Shown: piece by piece, positions 8,412-15,882 of the stretch
Layout of the letters: every line of letters begins with the position of its first letter
Numbering within the stretch: position 1 is the first letter of the stretch
Virus record (IMG/VR): IMGVR_UViG_3300043449_001485
Coordinates: 1-21,346 of that record
Origin: a virus
Strand: one strand, 5' to 3'
Length of the DNA: 21,346 bases
Notes under the pieces: model-generated
The model's input: only the letters and a program-made list of their open reading frames with translations
What the model was told of the DNA's origin: nothing
The model's database searches: none
Program-made: the position numbers and the translations under genes

Positions 8412-9081
8412 CAGGGAAGCCTCCGAATCGAATGGGTTGGGTGCCGAAGCGCACCTTGCAGGCGGCCAGGGTCTTTGCACAGGCGTCGCCCGCTGCGTTC
8501 GTGGGGTTGTTGTTCTTGTCGAAGTTGCCGCCCGTCCAGCCGCACTCGCCGCTTCGGTACTTCCACGAGCAACTGTTCTGGATGATTTGACGGCTTGGAA
8601 GCTGCTGGCCCATCAGGTCGAACGCCGAGGACAGCTCGAACTCGATGATGTAGCGGTTCTCCGTGACCTTGCGCTCCACGTACCACAGGTCGTCCGGAAT
8701 GAACTGGTTGGGGTCGGCGGTTACGTTCGTGCCGCCTGGGAAGTTGACCGCATCGAGGTACTTGGCAAAGGTTCGCTTGCGCGTGATCTTGCAGCCCACG
8801 AAGTCGTTGAAGGTCTTGACGGACGCCGACAGAAAGCCGCCGGCGTTGGCGACCTTGAGCTTGGGTCGCGGCAAGGCGCCCTTCGCAGTCACGTCAAAGC
8901 CCGATGCCTCAATCGGAAGCGGCTCGTATGTCTGCCCCTGCCAGACCACCGGCTGAGACAGCCCGTTGGTGCCCGCGTGAAAGCGCATCACCGAGCCGCC
9001 TGGCAGGTTCGTCGTGTCCAGGATGAAGAAGTCCAGCAGCGCGGAAGGCGACAGCGATTGAATTTCGGCGCGAATGGTCAT
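8389..9081 (-). CDS. L: Minor tail protein L, probable Fe-S protein of the tail tip, 230 residues
   Basis: Order and sequence match lambda gpL, a tail-tip hub component. The N-terminal region (IQSLSPSALLDFFILD) and the middle segments GFDVTAKGALPRPKLKVAN and LWYVERK are characteristic. Four C-terminal cysteines, Cys171 and Cys180 (CSWKYRSGEC) plus Cys201 and Cys208 (CAKTLAAC), match the four that bind an iron-sulfur cluster in lambda gpL; cluster binding here is inferred. A fifth Cys at 97 lies outside that set. The length is close to lambda's 232. The ATG overlaps the end of M by 4 nt (ATGA) and the 3' end overlaps K by 23 nt, so M-L-K-I-J form one tightly coupled block. No truncation is seen. 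Confidence 0.95.
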   Translation of the reverse strand: MTIRAEIQSLSPSALLDFFILDTTNLPGGSVMRFHAGTNGLSQPVVWQGQTYEPLPIEASGFDVTAKGALPRPKLKVANAGGFLSASVKTFNDFVGCKITRKRTFAKYLDAVNFPGGTNVTADPNQFIPDDLWYVERKVTENRYIIEFELSSAFDLMGQQLPSRQIIQNSCSWKYRSGECGWTGGNFDKNNNPTNAAGDACAKTLAACKVRFGTQPIRFGGFPGAVRGAD

Positions 9082-9413
9082 GCTTCAAACACCTGCTCGA
9101 AGTCCATGTTCAGCACCACATGGCCTTCCTTCTTGATGAGGCTCCACTTGCGGCAGACGAACACCTTCTGTTGGTTGAAGGGCGTCGTCCAGTAGAAGCT
9201 CTCCAGGCCGTTGCGGGCCTGGATGAAGGCGAGCACGTCCGGAAACGATGCCGAGCTCCGAGTGAACTCGACCGACCACGTCTCGGGGTTGTTGTTGATG
9301 CCGTCAGGCGAGCGCAGCTCGTAGCCGTCGCCGAACTTGGTCACGTTGACCTTCGGCTCCTGGGAGAGCTTCGAGTCGTAGTTGGGTCGCCAATTGAAGG
9401 TTTGTCGTGCCAT
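9078..9413 (-). CDS. M: Minor tail protein M, 111 residues
   Basis: A small protein with the features of the phage tail gpM family: F.WRP near the N-terminus, VTKFGDGYELR, a conserved WSVEF segment and ESFYWTTPF near residue 73. Lambda gpM is 109 residues and joins the tail tip complex between the J-I-L-K initiator and the tape measure. The length here is nearly identical. It begins 14 nt after the tape measure stop, with AGGTGAGA as Shine-Dalgarno just before the ATG. It overlaps L by 4 nt. The short gap to the tape measure gene is mostly occupied by a TCA-N4-TGA dyad that partly overlaps the ribosome-binding region. The assignment is firm from both sequence and position. Confidence 0.94.
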   Translation of the reverse strand: MARQTFNWRPNYDSKLSQEPKVNVTKFGDGYELRSPDGINNNPETWSVEFTRSSASFPDVLAFIQARNGLESFYWTTPFNQQKVFVCRKWSLIKKEGHVVLNMDFEQVFEA

Positions 9414-9416
9414 ATC

Positions 9417-9429
9417 TCACCTGTGACTT
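9417..9429. other. TCA-N4-TGA dyad between the tape measure and M genes
   Basis: The minus strand reads AAGTCA-CAGG-TGA starting inside the tape measure stop codon. It closely resembles the copy inside K (GTCACnGGTGA). No convincing -35 element accompanies it, and the following GATATG is a poor -10 that overlaps the M start codon. It may be a stray binding site or simply part of the ribosome-binding region. Confidence 0.3.
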
Positions 9430-12400
9430 ATCGATTGTAGAGCAAGCCACCGGGGCGCTGCTGGTTGCCCATCTCGTCGAGGACGATTCCGCGCACGCGC
9501 TGGGCGACTTGTTGCCAGCGCTGGGCGTCATCACCTTCCGAGGCCGCGCTCTGCGTGCCGTCCTTGTTGACGACGATGTTGATGACCACGCCATTGGTGG
9601 TCGTGGTGCTACCGCCCGTCATCGTGACGGGGATGCTGCGGCCGTCAGGCAGCGGCACGTAGGCTTCGTTCATGCTGCCTTCGCCGAAGAGTGCGAGCTG
9701 CGGGCTGTTGGCGACACCGCCAGCGGCGTACTTCTTCAGAGACAGCGAGCCCATGCCGGACATGATGCCGCCCTTGGCAAAGCCGCTGATTGTGGCGTAG
9801 TCGAGCTGGCTCAACTCGGTCGCACCGCCAGCACCGCCGCCACCGAAGAGAGCCGTGATTCCACCCAAGCCCCCGACGCTCGATGCGCCGCTCGATGCGC
9901 TGATTGATGCCATTGCCGTCGTGACGGCGGTCGTGATCGCTGTCATGGCGGTCGTGATCGCGGCTGTGTTCGCGGTCATCGAGGTGCCGGTAGCGGTCGT
10001 CATGGCAGTCATTGCGGACGTGACGGCGGTCGTCTGAGCGGTCTGAGCGGCTGTGTCAGTACCCAGGCCGAGCATCTTGGTGAGTGACGAGCCGACCGAG
10101 CCGAAGCTCTTGGTGACGAAGTCGCCCAGCATGTTCTTCATCGTGACGCCGAGCAGGTCTTTGGCCATGCCGGCTGCAAACTCCTTCCACTTGAACGAGC
10201 CGCCTGCGACCACATTCACCAGACGATCCATGAAGCCGGACGCCCAGTTGGCGCTCAGTTGGTTCATCTGGGTTGTCGAGTCGCGCCAGTTACGGGCGAG
10301 GTCGTCCATCGCGGTGCGCGACTTGTTGGCGTAGTCGATCTCGGCAGCCAGGCGAGCCTTGGTTGCGTTCTCTTTCACCCGAGTGAGTTCCTCCTCGAGC
10401 TCTTTCTTGCGAGTCGCATCGTTCTCGTTCAGCGCAATGGCCTTCTGCAAGGCCGCTTCTTGCTTTGCGGCCTCTTCGTCGATTCGCTTGAGGTTCTGGT
10501 CGAACTCGAACTTGCGGGCCTCGCCCACGGTCTGAGTGCCCTTGACCTGCTCCAGCGTCGCGGCGCGGAATGCTTTCTTGGCGTCGGTGCCGAAGTTCAG
10601 CGCATCGGTGGTCGCCTGGTTGGCGAACGCGGCAGCCTTGGCCTTGTCGAAGGCGGCGAAGTCGTCCGTACCGGCCTTCAGCGTGGCGCGAAGGTCAGCG
10701 AACTTCTTCTCCAGCGCGATCATGCCGGCGCTTTCCTTGGCAAGACCATCGGAGGCGTAAGCGGTGCGTGCGGCGTTCAGGTCTTCCAGCGTCTTGCGCT
10801 CTTCCTGTTGAGCCTGGGCAAGCGCCTTCTGGCTCTCGGCGAGCTGCATCTCTTCTGCGAGCTCCTTGATGCGCTTGATGATCGCACCCTTCTGCTCCAG
10901 ACCTTTCAGCCCATTGATGAACGCATCGATGTCTGCTTTGCCGGCGGCCAGGTCAGCCGTGAACTTCGCGACATACTCCTTGCGGTCGCTCTGCCCACCG
11001 ACGAACTCGGTCACGCGCTTCTTGCCCGTTGCGTCAACGTCGATAGAGTCGTACTTGCCCGACGCCATCTCGCCCAGCACCTTGATGGTCGCTTCGTTAC
11101 GCAAGGCAACGAGATCGCGAGCATTCGCGGCGGTCGCTGCCAGCTTGGCTTTGGCCAGGGCGACGTTCGCCTCGAGCTCTTCGGCCATGCGAACCAGCGG
11201 GTCTTCCTTCTGGGACTGCGTGAGCGGCTTCTTATCCTTCGGGTCTTTGGCGACGTTGCTGCTCTTGCCGAGCGTCTCGGACTGCTTGGCCAGCAACTCG
11301 GCCTTCTCGATCAGACCGCCCTGCTCGTTCGAGAGCGCCTTCAGTCGGGCGTTCAGCGTCTTCGCCTCTTCGGGTGTCGCCGTCTTCAGAGCCTCGTTGG
11401 TCTTCTTCTGCACTTCGCGCAGGTTGGCCAGCGAGCCCGAGATGACCTGGAGCTGGAGCGCCGTGATCTCTTTCAGACCGGCGTCCGAGACCTTGGCCAG
11501 TTGAGCGGCGCTCACCTCTTTGCCGGCGGCGTTCGCCTCCTTGATGAGCGCAGTCTTCGAGTCGGCGATGTCCTTGCGAATCTTGTTGATCTTGTCGGTC
11601 GCTTCGCGGAACAGCGCGTTGTTCTCAGCCTCGAGCGCACGACGCTCGGTGTTGACCCGAACGTCTTCCTCGTTCTGCCCCTTGACCTTGCTCTGGATCG
11701 CGGCCGTCTTGCGGAGGTTCTCGCGGTCGTTCATGGCGTTCTTCAGGTCTTCGTTCTGCTGGTCGAAAATCTTCTGCTCGGCCCGAAGCATCTCGGCCAG
11801 GCCGTTGTTGCCGGCACGGGTCGCGGCATTGATCGCCTCGTCAGTGACCCGAGCCTTGCGGTTGGGGTTGTTGACGATCCGCTCGAGACCGGCGATCTCG
11901 ACATCTCGACGCTTGATGGCGTCTTCGACGTTCTTTTGCTTGTCCTCCGATGTCACGCCCTGGGATGCGGCATCTACCGCTTCCTGGACGCGCTCCCAGA
12001 AGCTCAGAGCCTCGCGCAGCTTGGCCACCATGAAGCCCAGCGCCATGATCGCGACGTTGATCCAGCCGCCAAACGCATTGACGACCGAGTTCACGCCCAT
12101 CATGGCACGACCCATGAAGCTGATGCCGTTGCCGGCCGAGACGGCGGCTGCGGCCTTCTGGTTCAGAAGGTCGGTCGCTTTCTGGCGCTCGGCGTTGGCT
12201 TGATTGACAACAGCGATGTCTTGACGAGATGCGGTCGTGCCGGCCCGAGTTGCCTCGGCCAGGCGATCGTGAGCGTCCGCGACCTTTCGCATCTCGTCAG
12301 CCTGCTGGCGACGAGCGACGGCTTCGGTCTGGATTTCAACGATGGCTTCGCGGGTCTCGTCGCGACGAGCCGTGAGGCGGTCGATCTTCTGCTGACCGGC

Positions 12401-13693
12401 CCAGCCCAGGTTGCGCTTTTCCAGATCGGCGATCTGGTTCGAGTAGCGAGCCTGCTCGGCGTAGAGCTGGCCAGCCAGTTGTGTGCTGCGTGCGGCGGCA
12501 GACTCTTCCATCTGGGCTTTCGCACGCAGATTGAAGGCTTGATCGCGCAGAGTGTCGGCCGAAATCTTCGCAGCTTCGCGAGCCTTGGTGACTTCCTGCT
12601 GGTAAGCCGCCATGCGAGCGTCGGCAAAGCTCTTGATGCCGGCACCGAGCTGCATGAGCCGCTGGCTGCCGTAGTAGAACAGGAAGAGCTCGCCCACCGT
12701 CTTGATGGTGTCGCCCCACTTGCTGAAGAAGTCGATGGCTTCGCGGACCAGAATGACGGCTTCGCCCAGGCCACGGCCGATGTCGAACGCGAGCGACTTG
12801 CCGCCCATCGTGTCGAACATGTCGATGATGTCCAGGACGCCCTTCTTGGCCTCGTCGAAGAAGCCTGCCTTGCCGGCGTCGTTCTTGAACAGCTCGAACT
12901 TGGTCTTCAGGAGCGACAGCATGCCGGTCCAGGAATCCATCATCTCGGCTGCGGCGCCAGCGTTCTCGATGGTCATCACCGTGAACATGTTCTGGAGCGC
13001 CATGCTGGCTTGTACCGTGCCGTCGGAGACCTTCTTGGCGAAGACTTCGACCGACATGCCGGCACCTTCGGCCATCAGGTTGATCGCGTTCGGAACGGCT
13101 TCACCCAATTGCTGGCGAAGTTCTTCCATCGAGATCACGCCCTTGCCGGCCATCTGCTGGATGGCGATCGAAGCGCGGTGCAGGGTGTCGGTGGTGCCAC
13201 CGAACTTCGCAACCGAGTTGACCAGGGCCATCATCGAGCCGTTCGTGGGGTCGATGCCGCCCGACTTGAGCTTGACGAACGAATCGGTGAGCGCCTTGAC
13301 CTCGAACGGGGCGTTCTGAGCCATATTGAAGACGAACTTCACGTCCGACAGCGCTTCGGCCTGGCGAGCAGCCTTGGTGCTTTCCTTGCTCATGCCTTCC
13401 ATGAGCTTGGTGAGCTTTTCGATCTCGCCCGAAGTCTTGAGGATGGCGCCTGGGAGGGCCATGAAGATGTCGTGGACATCGTGCATGGCGTAGCGAAGCA
13501 TCGAGGCGGTCTGCACCACGGAACGGAAGCGCCCACCCAACCCAGTGAAGTGCTGCTCGAGCGCCTCCGTCGAGCGAGAGGTCTGCTCGATGGAACTCTT
13601 GAGCTGCTGGATCGTGCGCCCTGCCTTCTGCGTCTCGACCGTGAACTGCCCGTTATCGAGCGTCAGGACGACATTGATTTGACCACCGAGCAT
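9428..13693 (-). CDS. H: Tape measure protein, 1421 residues
   Basis: This is the longest gene after J and it directly follows the frameshifted chaperone gene, the invariant place for a tape measure. The N-terminal 240 residues (TASMLRYAMHDVHDIFMALPG, QNAPFEVKALTDSF, ISMEELRQQLGEAVPNAINLMAEGAG) match the tape-measure N-terminal domain. Long charged helical regions fill about residues 350-520 and 580-1150. A hydrophobic stretch lies at about 525-560 (VNAFGGWINVAIMALGFMVAKL). A Thr/Ala-rich heptad region lies at about 1215-1270, then a Gly-rich segment and the typical C-terminal KYAAGGVANSPQLALFGEG and PLPDGRSIPV. The protein sets tail length and is threaded through the tube. With lambda's ratio (853 residues, about 135 nm) one would expect a tail of roughly 200 nm or more; that is an extrapolation. 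AAAGGA precedes the ATG. Confidence 0.96.
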   Translation of the reverse strand: MLGGQINVVLTLDNGQFTVETQKAGRTIQQLKSSIEQTSRSTEALEQHFTGLGGRFRSVVQTASMLRYAMHDVHDIFMALPGAILKTSGEIEKLTKLMEGMSKESTKAARQAEALSDVKFVFNMAQNAPFEVKALTDSFVKLKSGGIDPTNGSMMALVNSVAKFGGTTDTLHRASIAIQQMAGKGVISMEELRQQLGEAVPNAINLMAEGAGMSVEVFAKKVSDGTVQASMALQNMFTVMTIENAGAAAEMMDSWTGMLSLLKTKFELFKNDAGKAGFFDEAKKGVLDIIDMFDTMGGKSLAFDIGRGLGEAVILVREAIDFFSKWGDTIKTVGELFLFYYGSQRLMQLGAGIKSFADARMAAYQQEVTKAREAAKISADTLRDQAFNLRAKAQMEESAAARSTQLAGQLYAEQARYSNQIADLEKRNLGWAGQQKIDRLTARRDETREAIVEIQTEAVARRQQADEMRKVADAHDRLAEATRAGTTASRQDIAVVNQANAERQKATDLLNQKAAAAVSAGNGISFMGRAMMGVNSVVNAFGGWINVAIMALGFMVAKLREALSFWERVQEAVDAASQGVTSEDKQKNVEDAIKRRDVEIAGLERIVNNPNRKARVTDEAINAATRAGNNGLAEMLRAEQKIFDQQNEDLKNAMNDRENLRKTAAIQSKVKGQNEEDVRVNTERRALEAENNALFREATDKINKIRKDIADSKTALIKEANAAGKEVSAAQLAKVSDAGLKEITALQLQVISGSLANLREVQKKTNEALKTATPEEAKTLNARLKALSNEQGGLIEKAELLAKQSETLGKSSNVAKDPKDKKPLTQSQKEDPLVRMAEELEANVALAKAKLAATAANARDLVALRNEATIKVLGEMASGKYDSIDVDATGKKRVTEFVGGQSDRKEYVAKFTADLAAGKADIDAFINGLKGLEQKGAIIKRIKELAEEMQLAESQKALAQAQQEERKTLEDLNAARTAYASDGLAKESAGMIALEKKFADLRATLKAGTDDFAAFDKAKAAAFANQATTDALNFGTDAKKAFRAATLEQVKGTQTVGEARKFEFDQNLKRIDEEAAKQEAALQKAIALNENDATRKKELEEELTRVKENATKARLAAEIDYANKSRTAMDDLARNWRDSTTQMNQLSANWASGFMDRLVNVVAGGSFKWKEFAAGMAKDLLGVTMKNMLGDFVTKSFGSVGSSLTKMLGLGTDTAAQTAQTTAVTSAMTAMTTATGTSMTANTAAITTAMTAITTAVTTAMASISASSGASSVGGLGGITALFGGGGAGGATELSQLDYATISGFAKGGIMSGMGSLSLKKYAAGGVANSPQLALFGEGSMNEAYVPLPDGRSIPVTMTGGSTTTTNGVVINIVVNKDGTQSAASEGDDAQRWQQVAQRVRGIVLDEMGNQQRPGGLLYNR

Positions 13694-13703
13694 TTCGCTT
13701 CCT

Positions 13704-14365
13704 TTACATTCCCGCTGCCATCATCTTCAGTTCAGCAAACCCCGCTTCGTCACGTTCGGCATTCAGGATGGGCCCTTCAGTGAAGACCGTCCCGATGTCG
13801 AGGATCAGTTTCTGTCGATACTCGCCGATGCCTTCAGCGCTTTGAGCTGCCGCTGCCGTCATCAACTGGCGCATATCGTCCCCTGCCTTGATGCGCCGGA
13901 TATTTCCGCTCATCAACCAGAACGTCTTGATGGGCAGGCCCATCACCGTCTGGTACGGCATCGCGTAGAAGTGGCTCACCTCACAGAACAGAAAGCCGAA
14001 ATCGACCTCCCGTCTGCCGGAGCCCTTTACGCGTTTCCCTGCTCACCTTCGGTCGCATCGTCCTTCTTGCCGACGATGTCGGCCGGGTCTTCGCCGCGAA
14101 TGAACGCAGTCAGACCCCGAAGCTGATCCAGCGACAGGCCCATCAGAAGACGGGTGTCGATGTCAGGAATCGCTCGCTGCACCAAGCCCACAGTCGCCTG
14201 GAGCTGCTTGGCATAGCTGGTCTCGGTCTCCATCTGTTCAGCGACGCGGCTGGTTTCGATGAAGTCCTCGACGGACATTTCTTTGATGACGTACACCTGC
14301 TGACCGATTTGCACCTGGCGGGTTTCCTTGGTGCTCAATTGATCGAGGTTCAACAATTTCGTCAT
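13704..14365 (-). CDS. GT: Tail assembly chaperone G-T fusion, made by -1 frameshift, 220 residues
   Basis: The G frame ends at 14027 and a second frame lies one base back. Slipping -1 on GGGAAAC (14039 to 14033) joins G residues 1-111 to 109 further residues, with no stop between the slip site and 13704. The extension begins RVKGSGRREVDFGFLFCEVS and contains LPIKTFWLMSGNIRRIKAGDD, which resembles the T part of other tail chaperones. In lambda the G:GT ratio matters for loading the tape measure during tube assembly, and neither protein stays in the virion. An independent start for the second frame is possible at the GTG at 13979, but no good Shine-Dalgarno stands before it and the reading frame continues upstream through to the slip site, which favours a fusion. 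The stop is 10 nt before the tape measure ATG. Confidence 0.9.
14027..14365 (-). CDS. G: Tail assembly chaperone G, 112 residues
   Basis: An acidic small protein lying between the major tail protein and the tape measure, the standard place for the gpG chaperone. It starts with MTKLLNLDQLSTKETRQVQI, has a central helical region (VEDFIETSRVAEQ) and ends GEQGNA at a TAA 4 nt after the slippery heptamer. AAGGAG stands 5 nt before the ATG. It is the zero-frame product; a minor share of ribosomes should slip to make the longer form. Upstream, an intrinsic terminator and a promoter-like sequence separate it from the major tail protein gene, so its level may be set apart from the tube protein's. Family identity rests on position, size and the linked frameshift rather than on strong residue signatures. 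Confidence 0.9.
   Translation of the reverse strand: MTKLLNLDQLSTKETRQVQIGQQVYVIKEMSVEDFIETSRVAEQMETETSYAKQLQATVGLVQRAIPDIDTRLLMGLSLDQLRGLTAFIRGEDPADIVGKKDDATEGEQGNA
14033..14039 (-). promoter_or_regulatory. Programmed -1 frameshift slippery heptamer GGGAAAC
   Basis: The mRNA reads CAG GGA AAC GCG TAA, so the heptamer is in the correct X-XXY-YYZ phase, with the zero-frame stop two codons after it. Lambda uses GGGAAAG at the same place. About 10 nt downstream CTCC (14022..14019) can pair with GGAG (14010..14007); this is a weak hairpin and any pseudoknot was not worked out. Confidence 0.9.
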
Positions 14366-14385
14366 GCGTACTCCTTTGAATTCAT

Positions 14386-14417
14386 AAAAAGAAAAAGCCT
14401 CGCACTAGGCGAGGCTT
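14386..14417 (-). terminator. Intrinsic terminator after the major tail protein gene
   Basis: The minus strand has a perfect 9-bp stem, AAGCCTCGC (14417..14409) with GCGAGGCTT (14403..14395), a 5-nt loop and the tract TTTCTTTTT. It lies 33 nt past the major tail protein stop and 20 nt before the G start, so it probably limits read-through from the highly expressed tube gene into the chaperones. Confidence 0.9.
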
Positions 14418-14446
14418 ATTCTATACGACTTCAGTCAGTTGTGAAA
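14418..14446 (-). promoter_or_regulatory. Candidate promoter abutting the terminator, for G/GT onward
   Basis: The minus strand reads TTTCAC, 17 nt, TAGAAT (or TATAGA shifted 2 nt). The -10 touches the first base of the terminator's 5' arm. The 11-mer TCACAACTGAC (14434..14444) is shared with the promoter at 18976..19004, and the dyad GACT-GA-AGTC lies just before the -10. The -35 is poor, so confidence is limited. Confidence 0.4.
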
Positions 14447-14450
14447 GAGC

Positions 14451-15323
14451 TTACGCACCCACAGTGAACAGTTTGCCGTTGCCGTCCGGATAGCCGGTGA
14501 ACTCGGTGTTGTAGACGCGCTCGGCATCCAGCTTGTACGCGAAGTTCATGGCGCCGGGTGTTGCGGCCAGAGGAATCACGAAGTCTTCCGACTTGTCGCT
14601 GGCAGGCTTGCCAACGGGGTGGATACGCAGCTCCTTGGCGTAGGTCAGCAAGTCCACGCCCACGCCGGTAGGCACGGACACGGAAGCGCCGGTGGGGTCA
14701 GCACCGCCAGTCAGAGTCGCGCCGGACACAGTCACCTTGGCGGCGGCAGTGCCAGTTGCGATCGTGAAGGCGTTGCCCTCGGCGCCCTTCTTGCCGGTCG
14801 AACCGTAAGTCAGTTGGGCGCCGTAAGTCACGGTCACGACGGCGGCAGCGGCTGCATAGCTGGCGACAGCGATCAGAGGATCGGTCGAAGCGTTCAGGGC
14901 AGCAGCCAGGTTGGCAGCGGTTGCGTTCGCGGCAGCGCCGATCAGCACTTCGTTGCCCACGCCAGTCAGCGCGGTGCGGAAGGTCACGGTGGCGCCGTTC
15001 ACGATGATCGTGTCGCCGGTGGTGGGTTGGGTGGTCACGGTGATCGTGCCGGTAGCGGTCGAGCCACCAACGGTTGCCAGCGTGGCGCCAGGCATGATCG
15101 ACACGAGGTTCTCGAGGGTGGTTTCAGCCATAGGCACTTTGGCCATGACTTCGCGACCCATGATGTATTCGTTGATCGTCGTGTTACCGAACTGATCGAT
15201 ATTGACTTTGTGTGTCTCAGTGGTGACTGTGACTTCGACGCCGCCTTGGGTGTAGCCCAAGTCCACGCCGTCAAAGAAAACCTGGCAGACGCCAAGTTTC
15301 ACGTTTTTTGTATTCGATGCCAT
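14451..15323 (-). CDS. Major tail (tube) protein with inserted beta-rich domain, 290 residues
   Basis: The N-terminal region (CQVFFDGVDLGYTQGGVEVTV, HKVNIDQFGNTTINEYIMG, MAETTLENL) and the C-terminal part (ELRIHPVGKPASDKSEDFVI, NFAYKLDAERVYNTEF) together look like a siphophage tube protein. Residues about 89-211 interrupt it with a Thr/Ala/Val-rich domain: TGTITVTTQPTTGDTIIVNG, then ANATAANLAAALNAS, then KGAEGNAFTIA. That pattern recurs in many phage tail and fibre proteins. The insert probably projects from the outside of the tube. AAAGGAG stands 6 nt before the ATG. The gene has its own promoter-like sequence upstream and a strong terminator downstream, fitting a protein needed in many copies. 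The function of the insert is unknown. Confidence 0.88.
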   Translation of the reverse strand: MASNTKNVKLGVCQVFFDGVDLGYTQGGVEVTVTTETHKVNIDQFGNTTINEYIMGREVMAKVPMAETTLENLVSIMPGATLATVGGSTATGTITVTTQPTTGDTIIVNGATVTFRTALTGVGNEVLIGAAANATAANLAAALNASTDPLIAVASYAAAAAVVTVTYGAQLTYGSTGKKGAEGNAFTIATGTAAAKVTVSGATLTGGADPTGASVSVPTGVGVDLLTYAKELRIHPVGKPASDKSEDFVIPLAATPGAMNFAYKLDAERVYNTEFTGYPDGNGKLFTVGA

Positions 15324-15349
15324 TAGAAGCTCCTTTGCAAAGGTGATTT

Positions 15350-15371
15350 GAAGTCACTGCTTAATGACTTC
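15350..15371. repeat. Inverted repeat in the leader of the major tail protein gene
   Basis: GAAGTCA (15350..15356) and TGACTTC (15365..15371) form a perfect 7-bp dyad with an 8-nt spacer. It lies between the candidate promoter and the Shine-Dalgarno. It may be a hairpin in the 5' leader or a protein site; the AAGTCA half recurs at other operon boundaries. No T tract follows, so it is not a standard terminator. Confidence 0.7.
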
Positions 15372-15384
15372 GCCGGTGCCCGAG

Positions 15385-15413
15385 ACTCTACCACAAGTGG
15401 ACATAAAAGTCCA
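15385..15413 (-). promoter_or_regulatory. Candidate promoter for the major tail protein gene
   Basis: The minus strand reads TGGACT, 17 nt, TAGAGT, wholly inside the 97-nt gap. The spacer ends with the dyad CCAC-TT-GTGG directly before the -10, the same arrangement as the capsid promoter. TGGAC..GTCCA also forms a dyad across the -35. The -35 is not close to consensus. Confidence 0.45.
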
Positions 15414-15420
15414 GCATTTC

Positions 15421-15882
15421 TTAGAAGTAGGATTTTGCTACATCGATGAGGCGGCTCATGATGCGTGCCGAGACCTCGTCGGCCGCACGCTCGAGGAACC
15501 GTCCACCCACACGACCGCTGCCGCCGTCCTTGGCTGCCGAGCGCTTGCCGAGGTTCAGCGGCCCGTACGGCGTCAGGTGCTCGTGCATGATGTAGGCGTA
15601 CTGCGACATCGGCTCGCCGTTGTAGCCCTCGGCGTCCATGTCGATGAACACCGACAGCGCCTTGCGGACGAATCGGCCTCGAGCGTCACGACCGCCGCCC
15701 AGGACTTCCATCTTGATGGCATCCTCCAGGTTGCCGTGGTCGATCGGGGCGTAGGTTCGGGCAAGGTCGCGAATGGACTGCGCCTCGACCTTCATCTGCT
15801 CGAAGATGCCGTCAGTGGCCTTGGGGCCGAGCTGGCGGAGCATCACCATCAGTTCATCAGCGCCTTCAAGCTGCATACCCAT
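15421..15882 (-). CDS. HK97 gp10-like neck / tail completion protein, 153 residues
   Basis: The opening MGMQLEGADELMVMLRQLG is typical of the HK97 gp10-like family (GxxEL...L..L), as are the early helix, the middle TYAPIDHGNLEDAI segment, a YAYIMHEHLTPYG segment and the C-terminal FLERAADEVSARI helix. Members of this family act at the head-tail neck or tail completion step. AGGAG stands 6 nt before the chosen ATG; the ATG two codons later is a weaker option. The gene overlaps the upstream terminator-like gene by 17 nt, and the major tail protein follows after a 97-nt regulatory gap. It is the last gene of the neck block. The family call is good; the exact role in this phage is inferred from relatives. 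Confidence 0.82.
   Translation of the reverse strand: MGMQLEGADELMVMLRQLGPKATDGIFEQMKVEAQSIRDLARTYAPIDHGNLEDAIKMEVLGGGRDARGRFVRKALSVFIDMDAEGYNGEPMSQYAYIMHEHLTPYGPLNLGKRSAAKDGGSGRVGGRFLERAADEVSARIMSRLIDVAKSYF

Noticed and set aside
8412-8480. Upstream ATG start for K at 8480
   Set aside because: It would overlap L by 92 nt and add a non-conserved leader, while the GTG at 8411 has GGAGG 8 nt upstream.
9428-9470. A TACAAT element near the end of the tape measure gene as a promoter for M
   Set aside because: No acceptable -35 at 15-19 nt upstream.
10259-13783. A 1174-codon plus-strand open frame opposite the tape measure gene
   Set aside because: It mirrors the GC-rich, stop-poor antisense of a long real gene, has no recognisable domain, and its composition (Leu, Arg, Val, Asp rich) is what antisense of this coding sequence gives.
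13704-13979. T as a separate gene starting at GTG 13979
   Set aside because: The frame is open back to a perfectly phased slippery heptamer and the extra upstream residues fit the chaperone fusion; no good Shine-Dalgarno precedes the GTG.
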